Under the pieces are notes generated by a model. The model saw nothing but the letters and a program-made list of their open reading frames with translations, did not search any database and was not told the origin of the DNA. From Anoxybacterium sp963668245 (GTDB lineage Bacteria > Bacillota > Clostridia > Peptostreptococcales > Anaerovoracaceae), in the NCBI GenBank assembly GCA_963668245.2, contig OY764195.2, forward strand, positions 1,674,001 to 1,738,000: a stretch of 64,000 nt of DNA, given 5' to 3'. Of the stretch, positions 1 to 8,437 are shown in pieces (the first letter of the stretch is position 1; every line of letters begins with the position of its first letter). Both the position numbers and the translations under genes were made by a program.

Positions 1-2254
1 AAAAGTTTGGATTGGGCTTACGATTACAATCAATATTGTAAATATTGGAACGGGTGCATTCCTTGCGGCTCCGGAGTTGGTTTGGTCAGGAAAAACACCA
101 AATTTTGTTTACCATCCAACCTGGCTGGTCATGATCTTATATGGTATTTGCGCGGCGATTGTGGTTCATATGTTGATTATTCTCATTCAAAGCAGCAAAA
201 AAAATGAATTTTTACGTAAGCAGTTTACACCCATTGTCATTGGCATCATGTTTTTATTTGCAGGACATCTTCTACTGTTAATTCCATTTTTTAGTGGGTT
301 TCCAACGGATATTTTGTCTGGGATTATTAATGCGTTTTTCATGTTTTTTGCATTGTACCAAAGAAGGCTTTTTAAATTAACCTTGCTGGTATCAAAGGGT
401 GTGTGTTATATTGTCACGCTTGGACTAGCCCTTTTGATTTTTTCCAACACATTAGAATGGATACAGCATATTATTAAATCCTATATTTCAGCACTTCTTC
501 CATATCAAGAATTGGCAGTTGCAGTCTTGTTTTCTATGGGGATTTTATTGCTCTATTGTGCAATCAAGAAGTTTACAGATACCGTTTTCATAAAAGAAGA
601 AATACAAAGAACAGAAAGCCTCAAAAAATTCAGTATTGCGGTAGCAAAAAGCTTGCGATTTGATGAAATACTGGAAGAAATGGTGACCGTAATTCAAGAT
701 ACAATCGATGTGAAAAAAGTTTATGTTTGTGTTGAAGATAGTGATGGAAATTATCTTTTGGCCCATTGTTCAAGTCCGCTCGACCAATTGGATTTTTCTG
801 TACCGAAAGACAATCCGATTGTTCGGTGGCTAGAAGAACATAGCGAGTGCCTCTTGGCGAAAGACTTTCGAAGAACAATGGCATATAAGTCAATGTGGGA
901 ATCCGAAAAAAAGCAGTTAGAACGTCTTGGAATTGAATGTTTTGCACCACTGAGAGACGAAGATGAGCTGATCGGGATTATTTTGATGTCTGGAAAGGAG
1001 AAGAATAAAAATTTCTCTTATGATGATATTAGCTTTCTCTCCTCTGTGGATTCTATCGGATCAATGGCAGTAAAAAATGCCAGACTCTATGAACAGGTAT
1101 ATTTGGAAGCAAGAACAGATGATTTGACTGGCCTATTGAATCGAAAATATTTCTATGAGACACTACAGCAGGAGTATGAGAAAAATGAGAGCCAATCGTT
1201 AGCTCTCGTGATATTAAATATAGATGATTTTAAGCTTTACAATCAACTTTATGGAAACAAAGAAGGGGATGCTGCATTACAGAAGGTTGCTCAAATACTG
1301 AAAACAACAGTTGGGGACAATGGTTTTGTTGCTCGATATAGTGCTAAAGAATTTGGAATTATCCTTCCGATGTATGATATTCTGTCAGCACGTACTTTAG
1401 CAGAGAATATTCGCATGCAGATATACAATATGAATAAGCGTGCAGCCGATTATACTCTAAAAGTACTGACGGTAAGTGGGGGAATCTGTGCCATACCCCA
1501 TTCTGCATCTAATGTAAAACAGCTCATTGATAATGCGGATATGGCTGTCTATCATGCGAAACGTAAAGGAAAGAATATTATTCTGGCATACGCGGTCGAA
1601 AAGAAAGAATGTGGTGAGGAAGAGAATCTTAAAACGGTGCATAAAACTGATTTTTATTCAGAGTATGCTTCCACAATATATGCATTGACAGCTGCCATTG
1701 ATGCTAAAGACCATTATACATTCAATCATTCCAAACGTGTAGCGTATTTCGCATCAAAGCTCGCGTATGCATATGGAATGGATGAAGATTTTATTAAAAT
1801 AGTTGAGGAAGCTGCCCTTTTACATGATATTGGAAAAATCGGGATTGCGGAGCAGATATTAAATAAAAAAGGAAAGCTGAATCATGATGAATATGAAGAA
1901 ATCAAAGGACATGTGGAGCATTCCATTGGTATTATCAAGCATCTTCCTTCATTGGATTATGTTATTCCAGCTGTAATCGGACATCATGAACGATACGATG
2001 GACATGGCTATCCAAGACGAATTATGAAGGAGGATATCCCGATTTCAGCCAGAATGCTTTGTATTGCTGATGCCTTTGATGCAATGATATCAGAGAGGTC
2101 TTACAAAGAACCTCTTCCAGTGAGTCGTGCCCTTGATGAGCTTGAGGAAGGTGCTGGAAGACAATTTGATCCCGTACTGGTACCAATCTTTGTTCATTTG
2201 GTTCAGAGTGGATCGATTCAGATTAAGGACGATCTTATACTTGGTTCGGAATAG
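1..2254 (+). CDS. Membrane GAF-GGDEF-HD-GYP cyclic-di-GMP signalling protein (5' truncated)
   Basis: The reading frame is open to the left edge, so the true start lies outside the window; the TTG at 77 is only an internal codon. The N-terminal part (to about nt 560) is a run of hydrophobic segments resembling the 7TM sensor region of some kinases. It is followed by a GAF-like domain (about nt 640-1100), a GGDEF-fold domain beginning at the TDDLTGLLNR motif near nt 1112, and an HD-GYP domain. The signature GGDEF position reads SAKEF near nt 1340, so cyclase activity is unlikely. The HD-GYP motifs are intact (HDIGKIG near nt 1824 and HHERYDGHGYP near nt 1982), predicting a c-di-GMP phosphodiesterase that opens the ring to pGpG/GMP. 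Known HD-GYP proteins often carry an inactive GGDEF as a GTP or c-di-GMP sensor; that role here is inference. Confidence 0.88.
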   Translation, partial: KVWIGLTITINIVNIGTGAFLAAPELVWSGKTPNFVYHPTWLVMILYGICAAIVVHMLIILIQSSKKNEFLRKQFTPIVIGIMFLFAGHLLLLIPFFSGFPTDILSGIINAFFMFFALYQRRLFKLTLLVSKGVCYIVTLGLALLIFSNTLEWIQHIIKSYISALLPYQELAVAVLFSMGILLLYCAIKKFTDTVFIKEEIQRTESLKKFSIAVAKSLRFDEILEEMVTVIQDTIDVKKVYVCVEDSDGNYLLAHCSSPLDQLDFSVPKDNPIVRWLEEHSECLLAKDFRRTMAYKSMWESEKKQLERLGIECFAPLRDEDELIGIILMSGKEKNKNFSYDDISFLSSVDSIGSMAVKNARLYEQVYLEARTDDLTGLLNRKYFYETLQQEYEKNESQSLALVILNIDDFKLYNQLYGNKEGDAALQKVAQILKTTVGDNGFVARYSAKEFGIILPMYDILSARTLAENIRMQIYNMNKRAADYTLKVLTVSGGICAIPHSASNVKQLIDNADMAVYHAKRKGKNIILAYAVEKKECGEEENLKTVHKTDFYSEYASTIYALTAAIDAKDHYTFNHSKRVAYFASKLAYAYGMDEDFIKIVEEAALLHDIGKIGIAEQILNKKGKLNHDEYEEIKGHVEHSIGIIKHLPSLDYVIPAVIGHHERYDGHGYPRRIMKEDIPISARMLCIADAFDAMISERSYKEPLPVSRALDELEEGAGRQFDPVLVPIFVHLVQSGSIQIKDDLILGSE

Positions 2255-2280
2255 ATTCCTTTTATGATTTGTAGTTTTTT

Positions 2281-2330
2281 ATCCCTCTTCTGTAGAAAGA
2301 AACAAATAATTTGCAAAAGGGGGATTTTTG
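2281..2330 (+). terminator. Intrinsic terminator after the HD-GYP gene
   Basis: ATCCCTCTT at 2281-2289 pairs with AAGGGGGAT at 2317-2325 (one G-U pair, 27-nt loop) and runs into a short T tract. The long loop lowers confidence. Confidence 0.5.
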
Positions 2331-2394
2331 TTTGTATCAGGCAAATGGATAGCATATAATGTCAAGAAGTACACAATATAAAAGGAGATGCAAG

Positions 2395-3093
2395 GTGAAA
2401 GATAAAATATATGCGCTGAAGGAGGCCTTCCCACATACAATTCCAGTTTTAACTGGATTTATCTTTTTAGGAATAGCCTATGGCATTTTGATGAACAGCA
2501 AAGGATACGGTCTGCTGTGGACTTTTCTAATGAGTTTATTTGCTTTTGCAGGGTCTGCACAATATGTTGCAATTACAACTTTGACGGCGGTTTTTAATCC
2601 TCTATATTCTTTGTTTTTAACCTTGATGGTAAATGCAAGGCATTTATTTTATGGTATATCCATGCTAGATAAATATAAAGACACTGGTCAAATCAAGCCG
2701 TATTTGATATTTGGGTTATGTGATGAAACCTTTTCTATCATACACGGCACAAGAGTTCCAGATGGTATATCAAAAAAATGGTTTCTTTTTTTCATTACAC
2801 TTTTAGATCACGGTTATTGGGTGATTGGATCTGTGATTGGAAGCCTCCTTGGAAGTGTCATTCCATGGAATACAGAAGGATTGGACTTTGTATTGACAGC
2901 ACTGTTCGTTGCAATTTTTCTAAACCAATGGAAAGAAAGAGAGAATAGGAAACCAGCTATGGTAGGGATTATCTCATCAGCTATTTGTCTATTCTTGTTT
3001 GGACCAAATCAGTTTTTGATACCAACGATGTGCAGCATCGTAATAGCACTATCAATTATGAGAAAGATACACAGAAAGGAGTCTGCGTCATGA
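2395..3093 (+). CDS. azlC: AzlC family branched-chain amino-acid exporter, large subunit
   Basis: Integral membrane protein of about 232 residues matching the AzlC family, the large subunit of the AzlCD exporter that removes branched-chain amino acids and analogues (AzlC family knowledge). The early segment with FIFLGIAYGILMNSKGYG and the following FAGSAQYVAI are characteristic. I place the start at the GTG at 2395 because AAAGGAG at 2381-2387 lies 7 nt upstream; an ATG at 2359 in the same frame has no ribosome-binding site. It overlaps azlD by an ATGA junction at 3090-3093, so the two are translationally coupled. Confidence 0.85.
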   Translation: MKDKIYALKEAFPHTIPVLTGFIFLGIAYGILMNSKGYGLLWTFLMSLFAFAGSAQYVAITTLTAVFNPLYSLFLTLMVNARHLFYGISMLDKYKDTGQIKPYLIFGLCDETFSIIHGTRVPDGISKKWFLFFITLLDHGYWVIGSVIGSLLGSVIPWNTEGLDFVLTALFVAIFLNQWKERENRKPAMVGIISSAICLFLFGPNQFLIPTMCSIVIALSIMRKIHRKESAS

Positions 3094-3425
3094 TTTTATC
3101 TCCTTTTCAAACGTTAGTTATAGTTGGAACTGTGGTTTTAGGAACAATGACAACTAGATTTCTTCCTTTTATAATTTTTTCGGGAAAAAAAGAAACTCAT
3201 CCGTATATCGATTATTTAGGCAAAGTACTGCCTTATGCAGCAATCAGCATGCTGGTAGTATATTGTCTGCGAAATATTGATTGTACATCATTTCGTTCCA
3301 TTCTCCCTCAGTTCATCGGAATCGTGAGTGTAGTTATGCTCCATCTTTGGAAAAACAATGTTCTTCTTAGTATTGGAATCGGGACAGCGATTTATATGTT
3401 CTTAATACAAATGATTTTTGTATAA
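3090..3425 (+). CDS. azlD: AzlD family branched-chain amino-acid exporter, small subunit
   Basis: A 111-residue protein with three to four hydrophobic segments, matching the AzlD family; the TTRFLPFIIF stretch near the N-terminus is typical. The ATG at 3090 overlaps the azlC stop (ATGA) and has AGAAAGGA at 3073-3080 upstream. The frame is open further upstream (to 2985), but that extension lies inside azlC and is not expected to be translated. Together with AzlC it should form an exporter for leucine, isoleucine and valine, useful for a peptide-fermenting cell. Substrate is inferred from the family only. Confidence 0.85.
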   Translation: MILSPFQTLVIVGTVVLGTMTTRFLPFIIFSGKKETHPYIDYLGKVLPYAAISMLVVYCLRNIDCTSFRSILPQFIGIVSVVMLHLWKNNVLLSIGIGTAIYMFLIQMIFV

Positions 3426-3558
3426 ACTAAAAAAGTTGGGTATTCATATAGAATATACCTATTATTTCTAGGATAAATGTTGTGGCGTTACAAATTTCAG
3501 TGTATATTTTATGAATGCAGAGTAGTCTGTCGTGTGTGTCTATTGAAAGGAGAACATT

Positions 3559-4281
3559 GTGTTTCGAATAGCGATATGTGATGATGAGCAATTAATCTGT
3601 TCACAAATTGAAAGTGACATCTTGAATTATGCCAGCCGATATAATGAACGGTTAGAGACACTGGTTTTCGGTTCTGGAGAAGAATTACTTCGCTTTATGC
3701 GTCAAGGAGAAAGCTTTGATTTAATCTTTCTTGATATTGAATTACACATGATTAATGGTGTGGATGTTGGCAAAATTATACGGGAAGAACTTGACAATCA
3801 ATCCATACAAATTGTTTATATTTCAAGCAAAGATAGTTACTACAAGCAATTGTTTGAAATTAGACCGATGAATTTTTTGCATAAACCGGTATCCCAGGAT
3901 GAAATCATTAAAGTATTAAGACTAACCCTGAAGCTGACTGACAAAATGAGTGGCATGTTCGTATATAAAAAAGGGCATGAAACATTTCGAAAAGATGTGA
4001 AAAGCATACTGTATTTTGAAAGTAAAAACAGAGAAGTAAAAATAGTCTCAAAAGATGGGGAAGAGATTTTTTATGGCAAGTTAGATGAGGTTTATGAGCA
4101 AGTTGCAAAATATCACTTTATGTATGTCCATAAATCGTACGTGGTCAACTATTTTTATATCACCAAGTTCCGTTATGAAGAGATTGCGATGTCAAACGAT
4201 GAGCTTATTCCAATTAGTCAGTCAAGACGAAAAAACATCAGAGAATTACAAATGCAATTTGAAAAGGAAGGAATTCGGTAA
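3559..4281 (+). CDS. LytTR-family response regulator (AgrA-like)
   Basis: A 240-residue response regulator. The receiver domain (about 1-120) has the acidic pair D8/D9, the phospho-acceptor D59 in FLDIE and the conserved lysine in the LHKP motif. A LytTR DNA-binding domain follows (about 140-238), as in AgrA and VirR. The start is a GTG with AAAGGAGAA upstream. Its stop overlaps the start of the kinase gene (TAATG at 4279-4283), so the pair is one operon. Partnering with the AgrD/AgrB-like genes immediately downstream suggests a peptide quorum-sensing regulator; probable direct-repeat targets lie at 5676-5705. Confidence 0.88.
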   Translation: MFRIAICDDEQLICSQIESDILNYASRYNERLETLVFGSGEELLRFMRQGESFDLIFLDIELHMINGVDVGKIIREELDNQSIQIVYISSKDSYYKQLFEIRPMNFLHKPVSQDEIIKVLRLTLKLTDKMSGMFVYKKGHETFRKDVKSILYFESKNREVKIVSKDGEEIFYGKLDEVYEQVAKYHFMYVHKSYVVNYFYITKFRYEEIAMSNDELIPISQSRRKNIRELQMQFEKEGIR

Positions 4282-5561
4282 TGCAACTAAATCTTTATGA
4301 ATGGGTTTATCTATTCACTAATATTTTTTGGACCTATACCATCTATAAGTTTATGGATGTATTCTTTGATACTAGGAAGACAAATAAGACAATTGAAGTC
4401 ATTTCATATTTTGCTTTTTTCTTCTTGAACTCTGGAGTTTATCTGTTTGTTAATATTCCAATTATCTTACTCACAAGCAATTTAGTTGTGCTCGTCTTAC
4501 TAACGTTCAATTATGACGCAACCATCAAAAAAAGGTTGCTTTCAACCGTTCTAATTTACTTGATTCTAATGGGTGTTGAAATGGTAGTAGTGTTGATTAC
4601 TGGATATTTTAATTTCCCTATTTTTACAAAAAATAACTACTCTTCTATTTATGGTTTGATTATTTGTAGAGTTTTGACTTATGTCGTTGTGCTCGTACTC
4701 AATAATTTTAAAAACATCAAAAGAGGAGAATCCGTACCAACGATGAATTGGCTATCTATTGTACTAATTCCTTCCGCATCTTTATATTTGGTTTTATTGC
4801 TGTTTCAAGCAAGGGGACTGGCGGTGGAAAGCGTTATAGCAGGGGTGGTACTCTTGCTGTTTGTCAATTTTTCCGTTTTCTATCTTTATGATGTTATCAT
4901 CATTGCCTTATCGGAGCGAATGGAAAAAAGACTGGCAATGGAGCAAAATCAATACTATGAAAAGCAGTTTGAATTGATTCAGTCTTCAGTTCAAACGACA
5001 AATATGATTCGTCATGATATCAAGAATCACGTTCTGTCATTGCAGGCTTTAGCAGAGGAAAATAAGGTGGAAGATCTGATTACATACCTAGATTCGATAC
5101 AAAGAAATGTAGGCTTACATCATAGCTTTGCCTCTTCTGGAAACATAATCATCGATAGCATATTGAATTTTAAATTTGAAGAAGCGCAGCAGCAAAATGT
5201 AAAAACCAAATTGGATTTAGCAATTCCAGAAAAACTTGAAATATCAGCTTTTGACATGACGGTAATTTTAGGAAATTTATTGGATAATGCAATCAGAGCA
5301 GCAAAGACCGTTCGGGACAACGGATTTATAAACGTACGTATTCACTATGACAAAGGTCGCCTGCTCGTTGCCATTGACAATTCATTTTCAGAAAAAGTGA
5401 TTCGTGAAAATGGTCGGTTTTTATCAACGAAGCAAAATCGAAACAACCATGGAAAGGGTTTAGCCAATGTTGAGACGGTTCTGGAAAAATATCATGGAAA
5501 TATGAATTTAGAATATGAAAAAAATATTTTTCATGCTACCTTACTGCTTTATGTAGATTGA
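4281..5561 (+). CDS. GHKL sensor histidine kinase (AgrC-like)
   Basis: A 426-residue kinase with six to seven N-terminal membrane segments (about 1-210), a dimerization/phospho-acceptor helix with H245 in the RHDIKNH motif, and a GHKL ATPase domain. The N box reads LGNLLDNAIRAA, and the final region is GKGLANVETVLEKYHG. This is the architecture of AgrC-type receptors for cyclic autoinducing peptides. It overlaps the response-regulator stop by one base and is followed by a terminator, separating it transcriptionally from agrD-agrB. The ligand is inferred to be the peptide encoded at 5784-5927. Confidence 0.88.
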   Translation: MQLNLYEWVYLFTNIFWTYTIYKFMDVFFDTRKTNKTIEVISYFAFFFLNSGVYLFVNIPIILLTSNLVVLVLLTFNYDATIKKRLLSTVLIYLILMGVEMVVVLITGYFNFPIFTKNNYSSIYGLIICRVLTYVVVLVLNNFKNIKRGESVPTMNWLSIVLIPSASLYLVLLLFQARGLAVESVIAGVVLLLFVNFSVFYLYDVIIIALSERMEKRLAMEQNQYYEKQFELIQSSVQTTNMIRHDIKNHVLSLQALAEENKVEDLITYLDSIQRNVGLHHSFASSGNIIIDSILNFKFEEAQQQNVKTKLDLAIPEKLEISAFDMTVILGNLLDNAIRAAKTVRDNGFINVRIHYDKGRLLVAIDNSFSEKVIRENGRFLSTKQNRNNHGKGLANVETVLEKYHGNMNLEYEKNIFHATLLLYVD

Positions 5562-5585
5562 TCAAAAATGGAAGCGTTCTGTAAC

Positions 5586-5640
5586 AAAAAGCTCCTGGGC
5601 GGGATTGAGTAATTTCAAGCCTGTAGGGAGCTTTTTCTAA
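5586..5640 (+). terminator. Intrinsic terminator after the AgrC-like kinase
   Basis: AAAAAGCTCC at 5586-5595 pairs perfectly with GGAGCTTTTT at 5627-5636, with a 31-nt loop; the T-rich descending arm serves as the U tract. It splits the two-component genes from agrD-agrB. Confidence 0.7.
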
Positions 5641-5663
5641 TGCATTCTAAAAAAGTCAAAATA

Positions 5664-5705
5664 TTCTAACATTAATTCTTACACCAATATATATAGTTTC
5701 TTACA
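5664..5705 (+). promoter_or_regulatory. Direct repeats, candidate LytTR operator upstream of agrD
   Basis: TTCTTACA occurs exactly at 5676-5683 and 5698-5705, 22 bp start to start, with a near copy TTCTAACA at 5664-5671. Paired direct repeats two helical turns apart are how LytTR regulators such as AgrA bind DNA (family knowledge). A possible -10 TATTAT at 5751-5756 has no good -35, fitting activator dependence. Assignment is inference. Confidence 0.4.
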
Positions 5706-5783
5706 ACTTCTGAATTTAGTTAAAAAATGTCTGATAGACTTAAGAACAAGTATTATTACAAAGAGAGAAGGGAGGATACCGCT

Positions 5784-5927
5784 TTGAAAACAATTATGAT
5801 TAAGTTTTCTGGTTTATTTGCAGCAGTTGCTTTGATGATTACTGCAGCCACCGCCAATGCTGCTTGTGCATTTGTTATGCATCAACCAGAAATGCCAGAA
5901 GGAGCGAAGAAGCTCAGAAAGTTCTAA
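5784..5927 (+). CDS. agrD: AgrD-like cyclic lactone autoinducer propeptide
   Basis: A 47-residue propeptide of the clostridial AgrD type. It has an amphipathic/hydrophobic N-terminal leader (about 1-25), then the ring-forming cysteine C28 in NAACAFVM, then HQPEMPE and a charged tail ending KKLRKF, which is the usual clostridial ending. I chose the TTG at 5784 because GGGAGG at 5770-5775 sits 8 nt upstream. An in-frame ATG at 5727 lacks such a site and adds an uncharacteristic basic stretch. AgrB cleaves after the ring segment and forms a thiolactone; a five-residue ring CAFVM (C28-M32) is the simplest prediction. It is followed after 2 bases by agrB. Confidence 0.85.
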   Translation: MKTIMIKFSGLFAAVALMITAATANAACAFVMHQPEMPEGAKKLRKF

Positions 5928-5929
5928 GA

Positions 5930-6514
5930 ATGGGGAATTTTTCAGAAAAAATTGCCGATTCTTTAGAAAGAATCGGAACCATTCCAACGGAGGAGAAAGC
6001 TCTGTACGAATATGGAATCAGGCAGGGACTCTTTATGGTAATAAACATTGCGACCATCGTTTTTATTGGATTGCTATTGAACGTGGTTTTGCAAAGTATC
6101 ATTTTTATGATTGTTTATATCCCTCTTCGGTCTTTTGCTGGCGGGTACCATGCTCGTACTCAGCTTTCTTGCTATTTGCTTTCAGTTCTTGTCGTAGCTA
6201 TTGTATTTTGGGGAATTGATCAAATGCCTTGGAATGGATATCTTGTAGGCTTCATTATGGTCTACAATGTGATTATGCTTTGGAGATTTGCACCAGTGGA
6301 AGACCAAAATAAACGGTTAGACGAAATGGAAATATATGTATTTCGAAAAAAAACAAGAACTCTTACAGGTGGATTTGCGATGATTGGAATTCTACTGTGG
6401 ATCTTGGACCTTCAAATTCTAGCAATCGCCATACTTGCAGCATTATTCTTGGCAGCATTTATGGTTATGCTGGGAGCCATGAAAAACAAAATAATAAAAA
6501 GTCCTTTGACATAA
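5930..6514 (+). CDS. agrB: AgrB-like propeptide-processing membrane protease
   Basis: A 194-residue integral membrane cysteine protease of the accessory gene regulator B family. The conserved core PLRSFAGGYHARTQLSC contains the catalytic pair H74 and C81, with the same seven-residue spacing as H77/C84 of Staphylococcus aureus AgrB. Several hydrophobic segments follow. The ATG at 5930 lies 2 nt after the agrD stop. The frame is open back to 5864, but that part overlaps agrD. No strong ribosome-binding site precedes it, so coupling to agrD translation is likely. It cleaves the AgrD C-terminal tail and cyclises the peptide (family knowledge). Confidence 0.9.
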   Translation: MGNFSEKIADSLERIGTIPTEEKALYEYGIRQGLFMVINIATIVFIGLLLNVVLQSIIFMIVYIPLRSFAGGYHARTQLSCYLLSVLVVAIVFWGIDQMPWNGYLVGFIMVYNVIMLWRFAPVEDQNKRLDEMEIYVFRKKTRTLTGGFAMIGILLWILDLQILAIAILAALFLAAFMVMLGAMKNKIIKSPLT

Positions 6515-6550
6515 TCCTACTGGATTACTGTGATAAGGGCTTTTTTTTTA
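6496..6550 (+). terminator. Intrinsic terminator at the agrB 3' end
   Basis: AAAAAGTCCTT starting at 6496 pairs with AAGGGCTTTTT ending near 6546 (one G-U pair), followed by further Ts. It begins inside the last codons of agrB. Confidence 0.75.
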
Positions 6551-6618
6551 TGGAAATTGTGATAGAATGATTTCTGTCATGGTTTGGACATAGAATCATG
6601 GAATGATGGAGGGGAATT

Positions 6619-7464
6619 ATGAAAAAGCAAGACTTAGGAAAGCTAGTAGAAGAAGTTTACTGTAATTTGAGAAAAAATAACTTTGCAACGTTGGGACGAC
6701 CAGAAGAACCGATGTGGGATTTTCCTATGTTTGGAATTGCGGCAGGAAATGATCCATATTTTGATTTTCTAAAAGAACATATTGGTTCATTCCATTGGTC
6801 TCCACTTGAAATTTTTAAACTTCGTTATAAAGATAGTGAATCATCTCAATCGTTACGTGTTGTTTCTTTTGCATTTCCACAAACAATGATTACCAAGGCA
6901 TCACAAGCAAAAGCGAGACAAGCTCCATCCAGAGAATGGATTGTCACTCGTGGTGAATGGGAACCGTTAATGCAGGAATTTAGTGGAAAACTAGTTGGAA
7001 AATTAGATGAAATGGGGATTAGAAGCGTCTCCACCGACCTTCAACATGAATTTACAACAGCTCGTTCGGAAAAACTTGGAATTGCATCAAAGTGGTCACA
7101 TCGTCACGGTGCATATGCAGCTGGACTGGGGACATTTGGCCTTTCAGATGGGCTGATTACAGAAAAAGGAAAAGCCGTAAGGTTTACAACACTGATTGTA
7201 GAAGCGGATATTACGATTACAAAACGACCATATCAATCCCCTTATGAGTGGTGTTTATATCATAAAGATGGTAGTTGTGGAGTGTGTATGAAACGTTGCC
7301 CTGCAGCATCCATTACACAAAGAGGTCATGATAAAGATATCTGCGATGCCTATGAAGAGGAATTTGCAACAAAGTTTTGGCCTGAAGATATCAATCGAGG
7401 TGATTATATTTTGGGATGCGGTCTCTGTCAAGCAGGTGTTCCATGTCAGAATAAAAAACCTTGA
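6619..7464 (+). CDS. QueG-like iron-sulfur (4Fe-4S) protein
   Basis: A 281-residue soluble protein. The segment around 150-195 (HGAYAAGLGTFGLSDGLI) resembles the corresponding part of epoxyqueuosine reductase QueG and corrinoid reductases. The C-terminus carries two ferredoxin-type clusters: C220-x2-C223-x3-C227 followed by P, with C242, and C267-x2-C270-x5-C276. It is shorter than QueG (about 310-380) and no queuosine genes are nearby, so tRNA modification should not be assumed. The start ATG is preceded by GGAGGGG. A flavodoxin-type Fe-S protein and a nitroreductase lie downstream, suggesting a redox function of unknown substrate. Confidence 0.6.
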   Translation: MKKQDLGKLVEEVYCNLRKNNFATLGRPEEPMWDFPMFGIAAGNDPYFDFLKEHIGSFHWSPLEIFKLRYKDSESSQSLRVVSFAFPQTMITKASQAKARQAPSREWIVTRGEWEPLMQEFSGKLVGKLDEMGIRSVSTDLQHEFTTARSEKLGIASKWSHRHGAYAAGLGTFGLSDGLITEKGKAVRFTTLIVEADITITKRPYQSPYEWCLYHKDGSCGVCMKRCPAASITQRGHDKDICDAYEEEFATKFWPEDINRGDYILGCGLCQAGVPCQNKKP

Positions 7465-7698
7465 TTTAATGTATAAACTTTCATTCCTTCTTTGTCTCAC
7501 ATAAAGCGAAATCATAAACTGGAAATTGTACAAGAAAATACGAACAGGATTGCATTTTAACAGGTAGTGTTCAGAGCTATACTAAATGGGTATGAATAAT
7601 AATCTATCAAAAATGCTGTAGCAGATTGATTTTCTTGAACTTGAAATCAATTGATATATGATTTTGCAGAATCATTGGAACGAGAAAGGGAGAGGTCG

Positions 7699-8313
7699 AT
7701 GAAAGTATTACTGATCAATGGTAGCCCCCATAAAGATGGGTGTACATATACTGCATTAAATGAGGTTGCAGGCTCACTACAAAAAAATGGAATAGACACA
7801 GAAATTTTTCACATTGGAATCAAACCTGTATTTGGGTGTATCGCTTGCATGCGTTGTGTTGAGCTCGGCAGGTGTGTATTAGATGGTGATATTTGTAATG
7901 AATTGACGGGACGTATTATGGCGTCAGATGGCATTGTTGTTGGATCTCCAGTATATTATGCGGGTCCAAATGGTGCTCTTTGTGCTGTTCTAGATCGAGT
8001 ATTCTTTTCTGCTGGGAAAAAGTTTGCTCATAAACCTGCAGCGGCGGTAGTAAGCTGTAGACGTGCTGGCGCAACCGCTACTTTTGATCGTCTGAATAAG
8101 TATTTCTCTATGACGAGAATGCCAGTTGTATCATCTCAGTATTGGAATATGGTGCATGGTTATACACCAGAAGATGTCCGAAAAGACTTAGAGGGTCTTC
8201 AAACTATGAGAACACTAGGAGAAAATATGGCGTTCATGTTAAAATCAATGAAAGTTGCAAATCAAATGCAGCCGATTAAAGAAAAATGGACACCAACAAA
8301 TTTTATTCGATAG
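7699..8313 (+). CDS. Iron-sulfur flavoprotein / NADPH-dependent FMN reductase family
   Basis: A flavodoxin-fold protein of about 204 residues beginning MKVLLINGSPHKDGCT, the FMN phosphate-binding start of this family. The compact motif GCIACMRCVELGRC gives C-x2-C-x2-C-x5-C, the cluster-binding pattern of Isf-type iron-sulfur flavoproteins, and GSPVYYAG is the second flavin loop. I start at the ATG at 7699, which has GGGAGAGG at 7688-7695; an in-frame ATG at 7651 has no site. Isf proteins shuttle electrons or reduce O2/H2O2 in anaerobes, but the partner here is unknown. Confidence 0.8.
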   Translation: MKVLLINGSPHKDGCTYTALNEVAGSLQKNGIDTEIFHIGIKPVFGCIACMRCVELGRCVLDGDICNELTGRIMASDGIVVGSPVYYAGPNGALCAVLDRVFFSAGKKFAHKPAAAVVSCRRAGATATFDRLNKYFSMTRMPVVSSQYWNMVHGYTPEDVRKDLEGLQTMRTLGENMAFMLKSMKVANQMQPIKEKWTPTNFIR

Positions 8314-8327
8314 TGGGATGATGAATC

Positions 8328-8358
8328 AAAAAGCGGTTGCGGATGCGACCGCTTTTTT
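8328..8358 (+). terminator. Intrinsic terminator after the iron-sulfur flavoprotein gene
   Basis: AAAAAGCGGTTGC at 8328-8340 pairs with GCGACCGCTTTTTT at 8345-8358 around a short GGAT loop, with a T run. Confidence 0.85.
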
Positions 8359-8437
8359 ATAACGTTTTAGAACAAGCGGATTTGTGATATACTAAAATAA
8401 ATTATAAGATTGTAAGAATATTAAAGAGATAGGTAAA

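Noticed and set aside
5727..5783. Longer AgrD start at the ATG at 5727
   Set aside because: It has no ribosome-binding site; the TTG at 5784 has GGGAGG at the right distance and gives a normal AgrD length.
6619..7464. Assignment as epoxyqueuosine reductase QueG
   Set aside because: Too short, with no queuosine genes nearby; only the Fe-S part and one core segment resemble QueG.
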